The notes beneath the pieces were generated by a model that was not told the origin of the DNA, made no database searches, and saw only the letters and a list, made by a program, of their open reading frames with translations. This document shows, piece by piece, positions 1-12,212 of a stretch of 64,000 nucleotides of DNA. A program made the translations under genes and the position numbers. Source of the stretch: Dichetophora obliterata (taxonomy: Eukaryota; Arthropoda; Insecta; Diptera; Sciomyzidae); contig OY986439.1 in assembly GCA_963920525.1 (NCBI GenBank), positions 4,361,001 through 4,425,000 of the forward strand. The letters run 5' to 3'. The stretch's first letter is position 1. The number at the start of each line of letters is the position of its first letter.

Positions 1-100
1 AAATGTATGCAATATGTGTTGGTAGCACTGGCAACTACAAGAACAACAACAACCTTAAAAAAGCATACCAGCAGACAAATTCTCACTATAGAAGCAGGTT

Positions 101-134
101 CACACACACACACACACACATATAAATATATATA
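101..134. repeat. CA/TA dinucleotide microsatellite
   Basis: About ten CA units run into a short TA-rich stretch. This is ordinary slippage DNA with no visible function. Confidence 0.85.
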
Positions 135-1561
135 GACTCATTCACATAAGCAGGGGCACCCACACTTCTACAAAATAAAAAAAAATTACAAAGTCAAACA
201 TTTCAGCACTTTTTGTGCTGGCGGTACAGAATGGAAATAAAACAAAAAAAAATACATAGACCACGAATTGGCCTTGGCATTTATGGTTTTTGCCAAATGC
301 ATTTGAATGGCGCACACAAGTAAAAAAAAAGAAATAGAAGAAAAGAAAGCTTAAGTCCTTATTAAATATTTTTATCGAAAAAAATCCTAGCTTGTCAGCA
401 TTACATAAATAAAAACAAACTATATTAACACTTAAGCAGCTTTAAATGCTTAGAACATTATATTTTTTTAAGCTAGGACTTGCAATATTTGCTACAAAAT
501 AGCTAACTTAATTATTTTAATAAATTGGATTGTTCGTAAAATTATTTCGTTTTTTATGAAAGGCGATTTTCTTATATAGTAAATAAATGAAGCCTTTACT
601 GTGTCTCAACTGGAATTTCAGAACGTGGTGCATCTTTAAAACACAAATTTCCGGATCGAAATTTTATAAACATGTTTTTGCACTGGCATTCTGTCAATAC
701 ATCGGATACTTTTTTCTTGCTTGAAAACGAGTTTTACCTTTTCGATAGCAAAAAAATAAAATATTCGAAAATGCTGCTTTTTGCATTCTATATTTAAAAA
801 GGCATCAACCAAAAACTACTGCGATGAATTAATCGAACTTTTTGACAAGCAAGCCTTGCTGTCAAAATATATAACGACTAGTATAAAAGTCTAGTATAAA
901 AGACTAGTATAAGATCCTCCGCACACTTCTTTTTTGGAGCCATTTACCGAAAGCACTTTTTTCTCTTTTTAAAGCTGGATTCTTTTATTCACTTGATTTT
1001 TGCAAAATTCGAATGTACCACTTTAAATAACACTTTAAGTATTGAAACAGTGTGGAAAAATTATTTCTAGTGTTAAAGTGCAAAAAGTCGAGTTTGGCAA
1101 CAATCATATTCATACACAACTTTACAAACTGGCCTTACAACTATCATATACGTAGCAACTCAGGTGTCGTTTCGTGGCTGATACAATTATATTTTATGGT
1201 ACAATCGACTCAAATCGAATCAAAAGAATTTCATTAAATTCATCATGACTTTTTTAAAAAGGATGAAAAAAGAGGTAGTTATATCAAAAGCGTATTATTG
1301 TAAAAACCCAATATTGTCACTGATAAGTATTAAATATATTTTCTGTGCATACTTTCGAAAACATTTTTGAAAATAGTATGTCTTGTAAAAGTGCTTTACT
1401 GTACAGTTACAGTTTGAGAAATGCTGTGTGCAGATCAGCATGCTTGCCTTTTATGTATTAATAAATGCATACTTTCAGGCTGAATATTTTTGAGAACAGT
1501 TTGAGAGACATTGGGTACGGAGCAGCGTGCTTTCCTTTTATATTATGTTATGCCGCCTTAG
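135..1561. other. No recognisable feature; AT-rich DNA
   Basis: A three-fold short direct repeat of the type ACTAGTATAAAAGT lies at 876-914. Otherwise I see no gene, RNA or clear element ends. Confidence 0.5.
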
Positions 1562-1795
1562 GGCCAGTTTTTCTGTACGAGTTTAAAGTCTAGTCAAATT
1601 AAAGCGAGCTCAACCCAACAAAATTGGACGTTTAAACTAGGTTTAGGCAAAAACGAAACATAATATATGATAATTGAAGTCAATTTAACTTCAACGAATG
1701 CTAAAATATCTAGTTTAACCGAGTTAACATACAATTTTGGTGAGTTAAACTCGGTTTAATTTTACTAGACGTTAAACTCGTACTGAAAAACTGGT
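1562..1795. mobile_element. Palindromic MITE, family A, copy 1
   Basis: The left end (GGCCAGTTTTTCTGTACGAG) is repeated in inverted orientation at the right end (CTCGTACTGAAAAACTGG), and the inverted match continues inward through a TTTAAA-CTAGTC-AAATTAA section. The element is about 234 bp with no coding capacity. A second copy lies at 14282-14521, which supports mobility. No clear target duplication was found. Confidence 0.75.
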
Positions 1796-2656
1796 TCTTA
1801 GTGTGAAGTTGGCTGTAAAAAAATGAAATTAAATCCCCTGTTGGAAAGAACGTAATTACTTTTCGAACAACCAAATATCATCAAACTGAAAATTTCATAA
1901 GAAAGAGTAAATCGCAATAAATATGTTTGGCAGGACGACACCTTCACATAGTGTTTTGATTAGAACAAACCGGCTGGACAAAATGATTTTATAACGTTTT
2001 TGGGCTTATAGGATCAAAATTGGAAAAAAATATTTTTTTGGGGGGGCATCTAACATGTAGTGTTCTCCAGTTTCCGTCCACCCTTTATTAGTTAATAGGA
2101 TATTTTTTACTTTTTCAGAATGTAACTTTTTTACGCTTGCATACAAAATCGTTATCGTACACATTATTAGATAACAAATAATTTTATGTTTGAAGATGAG
2201 CGAAATCGGATGAAAACCTTGCCTAACTCCAATACAAAAATGTCGTCTTGGAACATAAAGTAATCACTGTAAAAGCAAAAAATATTATAGTGTTTTTTTT
2301 TATTATATATGAATATCTTATTTCGTGTTAACTATACATGATAATTATTATTATAATATTATTAGATTATTATGTATCTAAACAATGTTTGCGTCCAAGT
2401 TCTTCAATAGAGTGATACGTTTTTAAACAATAATGAACATTATTTTTGTCCCACGGGCGAATAAAAATAAAAGATCGAAATGAATTCAGTGAACCTTTAC
2501 GATAAATTGCCTGCAGAGATTTGAAACTTTTGTTCAAAAACGCTCCACTCTATTGTACATTACCTTTTTTATTCTTAAATGTATCATCTTGCTCTTTCAA
2601 CCAGTCCTACCAGGAAAAAAATCAATCCTTTCTGCATTTCACAGATAGCCATTTTT
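1796..2656. other. No recognisable feature; AT-rich DNA
   Basis: Only homopolymer runs and unremarkable AT-rich sequence are seen, up to the left end of the next element. Confidence 0.45.
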
Positions 2657-2953
2657 GGAACGAGGTTCGTTTATTTGACTTGCGGGTTGTGTGATTTGGA
2701 AGAAATCGTCACGTAACAGTGAGATTGCTGTATGTGTAAGCAAGTGAGATTCAAGCAGACTTACACAACTTTCTCTTTCTCTCTCTCTCTGTATCTCTCT
2801 GTGTGTCTCTGTTTCTGACAGGAATTTCGTTAGAAATTTTGTTAAAACGCATTTGCTATTTTTATTTGTGTATTTGTTTTAAGTCGTACGTGAGAACCTT
2901 TATTGCAATTAAGTTTTAAGAAATGAAAACTGCAGCAAATGTGTGTAGTACGG

Positions 2954-3787
2954 TGTAATCTGATGGTAGAATTTCAAAAATTTTGTTGACCCTAAGGTGA
3001 ACCCTAAAAATGTGTTTTTTTTTTATTTTATACTTTTTGTGTATATGCTGGCAGTATTATGAGGTCACTGATTAGATTCTAATGTTAGGATTTCAAAAAA
3101 ATTCTTTGTTACTAGGGTGGACCCTATATATGTATGTTTTCTTATACTCTTTGTAGATGCGCTGATCGCTGATTAAATCTTATGCTAGAACTTTTAAAAA
3201 AAAATGTGCACACTAGGGTGGACTATAGCTAATTTCAAACCTGATGTGAAAATTTCAAAAAGATTTTTTGACATTAGGGTGGAATGTTTTGACAAAACAG
3301 TAAAAATGCATTTTTTTTTTTGCCTTATACTCTTTGTAGATGCGCTGGTCACTGATTTTGAATCTGATGTTAGAATTTCAAAAAGTTTTTTGACACTAGG
3401 GTGGACCCTAAAAATGTGTTTTTTTTTTTCTTTATACTCTTAGTGCATGTGCTTGCAGTATTTCCCAGTAGTTCCTGATTTCGAATATTATGTTAAAATT
3501 TTAAAAAAAAAAATTGTTGCCACTAGGGTGGACCCTTAATATGTTTTACTGTTTTATACTCTTTGTAGATGCGCTAATCGCTGATTTCGAATCTTATGTT
3601 AGAATTTTTAAAAAATGTACACTAGGGTGGATTCTAAAAATGTTTTTTTTTTCTTATACTCATTGTATTTTTATATGCTAGCAGTATGTGTGGTCACTCA
3701 TTTCGAACCTGATGTTGAAATTTCAAAAAGATTTTTTACTCTAGGGTGGATCTGAAAATTTACTTTTTTAATTGTATACTCTTTGTA
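2954..3787. repeat. Satellite array, left block (about 8 units of 60-125 bp)
   Basis: Diverged tandem units share the core TGATGTTAGAATTTC, ACTAGGGTGGACCCT and a T-run followed by TATACTCTTTG. Units mostly alternate between a ~100 bp form with GTAGATGCGCTGATCGCTGATT and a ~120 bp form with TGCTGGCAGTATT inserted, giving a dimeric higher-order period of roughly 220 bp. One unit near 3177 is shortened. Confidence 0.85.
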
Positions 3788-4858
3788 TATGGGCATTTCC
3801 AGAAAAAAGTCTATCGTGACCAAAAAATTAAAACTTATTAAAAAATTATTATTTCATGATATTATCTAAAAAAACATTTTAATTTTATTAATTTAGGCAA
3901 TTTGTACATAAATTCATTTACCTTGAAGATCAAATCGTCTGCACTGTTTCACAAATGTAGTTTTTCTTTTTCGTAAATGTTTAGTAAATGTTTCTTAAGC
4001 TTTTTTTTTTGTATTAAAAATGGAAGTCATTAGCTAAAGATAATGAAGAAATGGTTGAGGCAAGGAAAGGACAATATATAAAATTTGTTTTTCAATTACT
4101 AAATTACATCGTTACTTAACTACCGTATTACTTAATTGCCCAATTGAACTACAGTGGAAATTTAAGTAACGTAACGTAACGCCAAAAAATTTTTAAATTT
4201 CATCAATTGGAAAATAAACTTGTCGCAGTGTTAGATATTGTTAACAAAGTAAACTGTTATGTCAAGTTTAAACAACATAACAAGCATTGCCTATGCTTGG
4301 ATAGAATCATTGGTTGCACGTAAAATTCAGTGATTTCAATATAGTTGAATGTACTTTGCACTTTGATTTGATGAACAACTTAAGTGAAGTAGCAGTAAAA
4401 GCAAAATCATAGATTGAAATAAATAATGACTTTTGAAAATAAAAATAATTTGGCAGTTAGAAAAATCTCGTGCACCCATTGAGACTGTCTTGTGTTGAAT
4501 AATTTAAATTACAATAGACGTTCAAATAATGCAGAGATTCCTCTAATAGAGGATATTGCAACAAACTTATAATATTTCAAACCCTTCTAAAAAAGTTGTA
4601 TACAAAAAGTCTTGTCCAATTCAGAAAGTTTTGTAAGTTTTATAATCAAAGTCAAAAATCACAACCGTTTTTTGTAACGTAACGCGATCACATATTTTGA
4701 CTTATATCTTTAAATTCTTAGGGTAAATTGTTGTCATTGTTTGTACTTAATATAGTGTTACTTAATTACTACGCAAATATAAAAAAAAAATATTTTTAAA
4801 TATAAGACTCTCTATTTATGTAGTATTTCTTCGTCACGCCATTTTGGAATTACCCATA
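3788..4858. mobile_element. 1.07-kb TIR element inserted in the satellite array
   Basis: The satellite stops at TACTCTTTGTA, where TATGGGCATTTCCA begins, and resumes as AGTGCTGGCAG after TGGAATTACCCATA. The two ends are imperfect inverted repeats and both carry a TA, consistent with a TA target duplication of Tc1/mariner-like or related elements. Near both ends is a GTAACGTAACGC motif (about 4168 and 4675), perhaps a subterminal binding repeat. There is no coding capacity. Confidence 0.65.
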
Positions 4859-5290
4859 AGTGCTGGCAGAACTAAGTGGTCGCATATTTCAAACCTGATG
4901 CTAAAATTTCAAAATGTTTTTTGACGCTAGGGTGGTGTCTAAAACTGCGTTTTTTTTTTGCTATATACTCTTTGTAGATGCGCTTGTCATTGGTTTCGAA
5001 TCTGATGTTAGTATTTCAAAAAGTGTTTTTGACACTAGGGTGGACCCTTAAAATATATTGTTTTGCTTTATACTCTCAGTGTTTGTGCTGGCAGTATTTA
5101 GGGGTCGCTGATTTCGAATCTTATGTTAGAATTTAAAAAATTTTTTGACACTAGGGTAAACCCTAAAACAGTTTTTGTTTTATGCTCTTTGCAGATGCAT
5201 GCGCTGGTGGCTCATTTCTTATCTGATGCAAGAATTTCAAAAGGCTTTTTACACTGGGATGGACCCTAAAAATGTGTTTGTTTTTTTTTT
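4859..5290. repeat. Satellite array, right block (about 4 units)
   Basis: This continues the array at 2954-3787 after the insertion, with the same ACTAGGGTGGACCCT core and the same alternation of short and long units. It ends in T-rich sequence near 5290. Confidence 0.85.
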
Positions 5291-5360
5291 GTTTGTTTGT
5301 TTAGAAGTCTAAAGTCCTGTTTTCAATACAACTTTTCAAACAATTCAAGCTCCATACGAG

Positions 5361-6393
5361 CAGAGTTGGGTTGTAATGATTCCTTTTTAATTTAATTCCA
5401 CCTCAAATCCAATTACTTAGAATGAGAAATTGGTAATTGTACATTTGAATTCCTCAGGAATGTAATTAAAAAACTTCTCAGTTACATTACAGGAATTGTA
5501 ATTGGTAATTAGACATCTCAATTCCTCAGGAATGTAATTGGAAAACTTCTTAATTACATTACATTAATTGTAATTGGTAATTGAGCACCTCAATTCCTCG
5601 GAAAAGAGTTGGAAAAAATTGTCAATTCCATTGCAGGAATTATAATGGGGAATTAATCACTTCAATTTCTCAGGAATGGAATAGAAAAAAATTGTAAATT
5701 CCATTACAGAAATTGTAATTGGTAATTGAACGCCTCAACTCTTTAGGAATAGAATTAGAAAACATAGCTTTGTTAGTAGATTAACGAAATTTTGTAGAAG
5801 GGTGTAGAAGTTGTGTACCGAGCACCTTGCAAAAAGTCAGCGGGATTGAACCAGGTAGTGTAGCAGCTATATATTTTATTCTAACTCAAAATGTGATGAT
5901 AAATTAAAAATTTGGTATCTTCGATAATATATTTAATTGTAAACATTTCAATAACCGACCAATATTGGGAGTCAAATAAAGTTTTCTAATACTAATGAAG
6001 TAGTTTTGAGTTAATAAAAAAGTAATTGAAATTTTACGTTCAAATTTCAATTTCTGTAATAGAATTGACGATTTTTCCAATCTAATTTATGCGGAATTGA
6101 AGTGTTCAATTACCAATTACAATTCCTGTTTGGATTGACGATTTTTCCAATTCCATTCCTAGGAATTGAGTGTTCATTTATGAGGAATTGAAGCGTTCAA
6201 TTGTAATGGAATCGACCATTTTTTCAATTCCATTCCAAGGAATTGAGATGTTCAATTACCAATTACAATTCTTGTAATGGAATTTACGAATTTTTTCCAA
6301 TTACATTCCTGAGGAATTGACAGGACCATTACCAATTCCTAATTCTAAGGAATTAGAATTGAATTATAATGACTACTTTTTGACCCAGCTCTG
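5361..6393. mobile_element. hAT-type foldback MITE with near-perfect 8-bp target duplication
   Basis: The left end is CAGAGTTGGGTTGTAATGA and the right end, inverted, is CAGAGCTGGGTCAAAAAGTA. The flanking 8 bp are CATACGAG (5353-5360) and CATACAAG (6394-6401), matching at 7 of 8. An 8-bp duplication with CAGAG termini is typical of the hAT superfamily. Each arm holds several ~60-bp repeats containing AATTGTAATTGGTAATT and CTCAATTCCTCAGGAAT, inverted in the other arm, so the single strand could fold into a long hairpin. It is non-coding and needs a transposase in trans. Confidence 0.85.
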
Positions 6394-6685
6394 CATACAA
6401 GGAACATGCTGAATGTTCAATGCTCAAAGCCTTGTTGCGGCATGGAACAAACATCGCAGGACACAGTAACTGCTTATTCATCTCTCATAAGAACTTTGCA
6501 TTGAAATTTTCAATAAATAACTCTTTTTTTTAAATATTAAATGATAATTTTTCATTTGACTTTTTGTTTAAATTATTTGCCTTGAAAAAATTATATGAAA
6601 TAAGATAAAGTAAAAAATAAAAATATACTGATTTTATTTCGAATAACATTCGGAGTTCAAGAAAAAGCGTAAGGAACTTTGTTCC

Positions 6686-9600
6686 TGACGAAGATCTCTT
6701 AGCCGCATCACTTTTTTTAAATATTTCGCGAAAATTCTTTCGTCACCTTAATTCTTAATTCTTAAGTCTTCGATCTTAATTTTCGACTTATAAGATAACA
6801 GGTAAATAAAAAAAAATGGAAAAAAATTTAAGAAAAACTGTTATTTCAGAAACCCTCTCACGTTTTCAGTGCTGCTACAATAAAAACAAATGTGTTAAGC
6901 TAATTGGACAATTTGTGAAAAAATGGCATACAATATTTTTTAGAATTTAGTTTCGACTTTTTTGCTTATTCGAAACACTGTGCTTTGCAAGCACATACCA
7001 AAAATTTAATCGGAACACCTGTGGTGCCAAACGGGTAGGCTTGCCGTTATGACATTGATGTCGTCTTTCATTTAAACTGATTTCCTGCAAGACTAGGATA
7101 TTATTTTATGCTTATCCTTTAAACTTCATTATGTAAAAAGGAAATTTTTTCCGCAAACTACAGTCCCTGCGTGACACCGTGGAACAAAGCTCTAGTCTTT
7201 CAAAACTGTTTTGGAAAGTTAATACTTTTGGAGTAAGAAACAAACCTTAGGTTCAATTTTACTAATAATAAAGTTTTCAATTATTCAATTTCAATTTAAA
7301 AAAATTTTGAAAAATTTAAAATAAAAATCGAAACCCGGCTCAAAATCGAAATACACATTGATATATTATTCAAAAAAGAACATTAAAGAAAGCATATTTT
7401 GCTTCCACAACTTCCATACGGCCATAAAATTAATTCGGGTGGAACGTCAGCAGAGCTTTAGCCCACTGTGCATGGGCTTGACTTGAAAATTTTAGCTGCG
7501 TCCTATCCGTGTAGTTCTCAGCAAACTCGAACTTTAAATTTTATGTATCTTAATTGAGCTATCATTCAAATTCTCAGACATGTAAACTGCACTGACGAGC
7601 CACAAACTATAACTACAACAACAACAACAACACATGCCAGCCACAACAAAACGCCAGACACGAACTTAAATATACTCACATTCCCACAATATGGCTACTA
7701 CTCACTCATATTTGGCTCGTGTGACACAAAAAATTTAAAGTCTACAAAAAGGCCCATTCTTCAAATGTAAAGAAAAAAAAAAACGAAAAAAATTACACAC
7801 GTATTCTTCATGATACATATTACGGCTCATTCAGTTGCTCACTCACGCAGGCCAAAATAAAGGATTGGCGCAATGAGCCAAAAACTTTTCACAGTTACTG
7901 AAGAACGGAAGACACCAACTCAAATACAATAAATACAAAATACAATAAACTTGAACAAAAAGTGTAGAAAACAAAAACAGATGAATAAGTAAAGTACGAT
8001 AACCTAGGCAGCAAAGAAGGCGGCGGTGGCAGCTCCGCTTTTCTCTAGAATTTCAACAACAATTTCATCAACAGGATTCCGTAAGAACGCAGCAACAACA
8101 ACAACTACTATCCAGCAAGGCCAAAGAGCGGACACTGATATGTAGCATAATTCGCTTAAAAATAAGTAAAACAAAAAATAAACACAAAGGACAACAAACA
8201 CAAAAAAAAATCCTTGTTGTTGTTTGCATAATTTTTTTGTGTGATGATTTATGACGCGCCACGACACTGCGCCAGGACGTGTGCAGGCGTATGTGCGACA
8301 AGGATAGTACCGCGCAAAAACTCCGACCGGCCTACCAAGCAGCAGTGAGTTTTATTTAATGTTTCCTGTGTTGCTGTAGTTCTTCTTGTCGCTGTTGTTG
8401 TTGTTGTCTTTTATTCATTTGTTTTTCTTTTTGTACGATTTCCATAGCAGTCATAAAAATACGGTGTTAAATTTTTATAACCACTAATTTAATGTAATTA
8501 TTTGTTGTTTGTGGCGAACAGAGGAGGGAGAGCCCAAAAGCAACACACACAACAACAACAACAAAAATACAACCAACAAACACGAATATGTATAAGAATA
8601 GAGCAATAAAGCAATAAGGAAAACGGTGGAAAATGTGCAAAATTAATTTTGTTTTTTTTTACAAGCTCAACTTGTAGGCCTCCATTCAAATATTACAATT
8701 ATGATTTTCAACAATTACTGCATACATTTAGGTGTTTTATTAATTAAAAAATTAATTTTGAGCTCTGAGAAGTCAAAGTGAAAAATACATTTTTTCAGCA
8801 ACTTGAACTTGAGGATGATAAATGGAATTTTAAATAACGGTAAAATGGTTGTTGCATACATTTCGGCTGGCTTAAAACTACTTAATTTCACATTGAAATT
8901 TTCATTGCATAAGCTGAGGTGTTTGAAGAAAAATAAAAGCTTAAAATTTAAAGCATTACCGCTGCAATTTGTATTACGAAAATGCACACCAACGATAAGC
9001 AAGACAAATGAAGTTATAGGATTCCGTATTGAAAAAAGTGTTGCTTCTCTCGTCTTGCTTGTTGTTGCTGCGCATTTTAGTGACTGAAGTGGTGATTTTG
9101 CAAATTGAAGTGGTTAGTTGGGAATAAAGATCAGATCTGACTAAACGCCATTTGAAAAACTAAAGTCACATTTTAATTCTAAAACTTACTCTTTGAATCA
9201 ATTATCTGTTTATTGCACATTGTTTTTAAATTAATTAAAAAAACTTTTATTGAAAAGCTGTGTGCAATAAATTATGACAATAATTCAGCTCAAATTGAAA
9301 TAGGCCACCAGAATCATTGGCACAAATGGAAGAAACATCTTAATAGCCATAGGTAACGCTGCGCTGCGTTGCACTATTGAGTTGAAGGATTTAAATGAGT
9401 TACTGCTCTGATTCACTTGTTTTTAAAAAAGTAACGGAATAACGGCAGTAATACAAATAACTCTCTTAAAGAAAAATTAGAAAATATTTATTCAGTGAGC
9501 AAAAATTGCTTAAGCTCTACGACGCCTTAAACAAATTGATAGAATGTTCGAAGCGAACATTGTTTGCTTATTTAAATATGGAAAAGGAGTTTCGGGAAAG

Positions 9601-9947
9601 ATGTTGTTAAGCATGAGTATTTGGAGTGCGTTTGATTGTTATAATGCTTTACCATCCACTGAATGGTTTTGTAATATGTATAACACTTTTTTGAACGTGT
9701 TCGATTTTTAAAGTAAAGCAAATTTCGTCTTGCTTAATATTAAGCAGCGCTACAGTTTGTTTTTAAGTTGAAGATGAATATTGCGTTAATAGTTAAAAGT
9801 AGCGCAGTAGCGCAAGACCGCAGCAATATATTTGCTTCATGCTAACTTGTTGTTTCTTTAGATTTGCATGCTTTCTAGATACATGAAATTAAAGTAGCAT
9901 CCATTTTCCAACTTTTCTTGCGTACCAGAAATGTGTTTGTATATCTC
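6686..9947. other. No gene seen; CAA/TTG-rich patches
   Basis: Short CAA or TTG trinucleotide runs occur near 7610-7632, 8083-8105, 8395-8408 and 8545-8565. Overlapping minus-strand open frames at 8004-8301 and 8498-8689 are read-through of these runs and lack domain-like sequence. Nothing else is recognisable. Confidence 0.45.
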
Positions 9948-10162
9948 ATGGCGTTTTCGTTTATCGACAAAATGCAACATTTTTTTCTGCCCTTTTTGGA
10001 AATTCTGCCCTCTTGAGAATAAAAATTGTGATCTCTAAAATTGAATCGTGTTCTTTTCGCGAAAATGTTGAACTCAAAAGAAGAAACAATTCAGATTTCT
10101 TAAAGATGGCAGAAAAAGGGCAGAAAAAAATGCAACATTTTTTCGAGAAACGAAAACGCCAT
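9948..10162. mobile_element. Palindromic MITE, family B, copy 1
   Basis: The terminal arms are about 50 bp and inverted: ATGGCGTTTTCGTTTATCGA on the left, and the reverse complement of CGAGAAACGAAAACGCCAT on the right, each followed by ATGCAACATTTTTTTCTGCCC. A second copy in the opposite orientation lies at 59522-59732. It is 215 bp with no coding potential. The target duplication is uncertain. Confidence 0.85.
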
Positions 10163-10251
10163 TAGTTTGACTGCTTGCTAAAAGTATAAAATTGATTATT
10201 TTTTTATGAATACAAAAAATACTGTCTTTGTTCAGTACTGTTTCATTTTAA

Positions 10252-10757
10252 CCCATTTCCGGCGGCTCCTTAACTACAGGGCCAAAATCGATAAAACTTC
10301 GTCCAGAGTCCATATGGCAATAAACTTTATCCGGCAAAATTTAAAATTTTTACCTCCACAGGTAAGGGCTGGGCGTATTGATACATTTTTGCATCACTAG
10401 CTGCATCACATACCTTCACAGCTGAAAATGCCCATTTTAAAACAGCAAACGGGCTCTAAATTTATTTTAACATAAAATTTTTAACTTATAATAGTTACTA
10501 TTGAAAAGCAATTTTTGATATAGCGATTTGAAATTTTTCCGGAATTTTCAAAAATTATAGAAAACTCAAATATTGCGACGCGCCGTGGGCGTAAAACCCA
10601 AGTAAACGACCGAATCACCTCAAACCAAAAATAATGTATATTGTCAAAGGTCCATACTAACATAATCCCTACAAGGTCAGGTAATATCACTTTCGCGCTC
10701 ACCTGGAGAAAATTCTAAAGTTACTGGTGCAGAAATGCACCAACAGCTGGAAATGGG
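10252..10757. mobile_element. TTAA-flanked MITE, piggyBac-like, copy 1
   Basis: TTAA lies on both sides (10248-10251 and 10758-10761), and the element begins CCCATTTCCGGC and ends with the inverted GCTGGAAATGGG. TTAA duplication with CCC-starting termini is the signature of piggyBac-superfamily elements. The 506 bp interior has no transposase frame. The assignment rests on termini only. Confidence 0.65.
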
Positions 10758-11218
10758 TTAATATCAATTTATGAGCATTATCAGTCCTTTAGATGAGATA
10801 TATTGCATCAGGATTTTTAATTTGATTCCATTAATTTTTCCAAAGTGAAAAAAACATGCGCTTAGAACAACTCTTCACAAAACTCATCGCATTCAACAAA
10901 TTGTCCACATAAAGAAACACTCTATCGAACTAAAAACAGCCTGCGCTGATCAACATCGTGTTAATATAGATATCACATCATTTAAAGCTACGTCATGACG
11001 CAATTGCGTTAACGCACTACGCTGATATAGTAAACTGCGCCAGGGTTGGTGTATCAGCGCAGCATTTTTTTATGCGTTACCCATGCCTACACCTTAACGT
11101 ACTTTTTGTTGGCCGCATAGCGCGTTGATCCTACAAAAACAACATTAGCATATAAAATAAGTTGCCTATCCTTATATAACTTTTTATCACAGTTAGTTTA
11201 AGGTTGCTGATTTACAGG

Positions 11219-11937
11219 TAGGGCTGACAGGTCCCGATCTCCACGCGGGTTGTCCCGATTTTCAGCCTAAAAATATGCGTCCCGATTTCTTGAAAAACAA
11301 TTTTATTTTGTAATATTTTCACTATTTTTTAAAAATACTTCCTCCGTTTTTATTTCTTCATGACTAAATTTGTACAGATTTTTTTTGTACGCCACTAATT
11401 AGTTATTTGCACCGAATCGCATACTTTTCAAGCAACCGAACAGTGCGTGAAATAAAGAAAGAGGGAGCGAATAAAACAATAACATCATTCTTTTTGGATA
11501 TTGTTAATTTTGCTTTGCTCATTTTCACCCACGATGTTCGTTAAGTTCAACATATCGCCTCCTTTTCTAGCAATCAAACATAGCATGAACGAAAAAAAAA
11601 CAAAACGAAAAAAACAATAAGTGCATTATGTAAAATACATTATAAAATAGAAATTTTGAATTTTCAGATATTAATAACTGTTAGTAAAAATATAAGTTTA
11701 TTTTGTTTCTATATTCATTCATTTGAGTTCTCTGTCACTGACTTTTGTTTAAAATATAAAATTTCTTTTTTAAAGTTACATACAACTCGAAAAAATCGAT
11801 TTTAAGTAAACGTATTTAAAGTTTTTTTGTTATTCTAAGCGTACTGGACGATTGAATCTCTGTCCCGATTTTTTTGCTTATGTCCCGATTTTTTTTGTAA
11901 GATCCCGATTTTTTAAAAAAAAAACCTGGCGGCCCTA
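11219..11937. mobile_element. hAT-like element with perfect 8-bp target duplication
   Basis: The element runs from TAGGGCTGACAGGT to ACCTGGCGGCCCTA, flanked on both sides by TTTACAGG (11211-11218 and 11938-11945). Several GTCCCGAT motifs cluster near each end, as expected for subterminal transposase-binding sites. It is 719 bp and non-coding. It has inserted into the very edge of the palindromic element that follows. Confidence 0.9.
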
Positions 11938-11940
11938 TTT

Positions 11941-12212
11941 ACAGGTCTATTCTGGCAAAGTATCAATTGTTACCCAGTATTTTTATTATTTCTATGTGTT
12001 TGCCGTAATTTTGTGATTTCAAAAAACATTTGGAGCTCAGAAATAATAAATTTTGATAGAAATTGTTACCTGCTTTTCATATAGTCACAATTCCATTCAA
12101 AAATTTTGTTTTTTGAGCTTAAACTTTTGTTTTAAAATCACAAAATTACAGCAAACACATAGAAATAATAAAAATACTGGATAACAATTGATGCTTTGCC
12201 AGAATACACTTG
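11941..12212. mobile_element. Near-perfect palindromic MITE
   Basis: Arms of about 90 bp are inverted copies: TATTCTGGCAAAG, ATCAATTGTTA, CCAGTATTTTTATTATTTC and TGTGTTTGCCGTAATTTTGTG appear in order on the left and as reverse complements on the right. The outer end ACAGGTCTATTCTGGC corresponds to ACAAGTGTATTCTGGC. The unpaired loop is about 90 bp. Its left terminus overlaps the target duplication of the preceding element, so it is the older insertion. Confidence 0.85.

Larger units (their letters stand above)
2657..6685 (+). mobile_element. TIR element C, copy 1 (4 kb) with internal satellite and nested insertions
   Basis: The first ~110 bp (from GGAACGAGG, through GACTTGCGGGTTGTGTGATT and CACGTAACAGTGAGATTGCT) and the last ~110 bp (ATTTTATTTCGAAT, CGGAGTTCAAG, AAGCGTAAGGAAC, ending GTTCC) both match, on the opposite strand, the two ends of the element at 42844-45786. 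The two ends of each copy are inverted relative to each other (GGAACGAAG...CTTACGC type). The middle of this copy is a ~100-120 bp satellite array plus two later insertions, while the other copy has a different array. No transposase frame is visible, and the superfamily is undetermined. Confidence 0.65.

Noticed and set aside
8004..8301. Overlapping minus-strand frames rich in Cys/Val/Phe
   Set aside because: Two overlapping frames over CAA/TTG runs; composition reflects the repeat.
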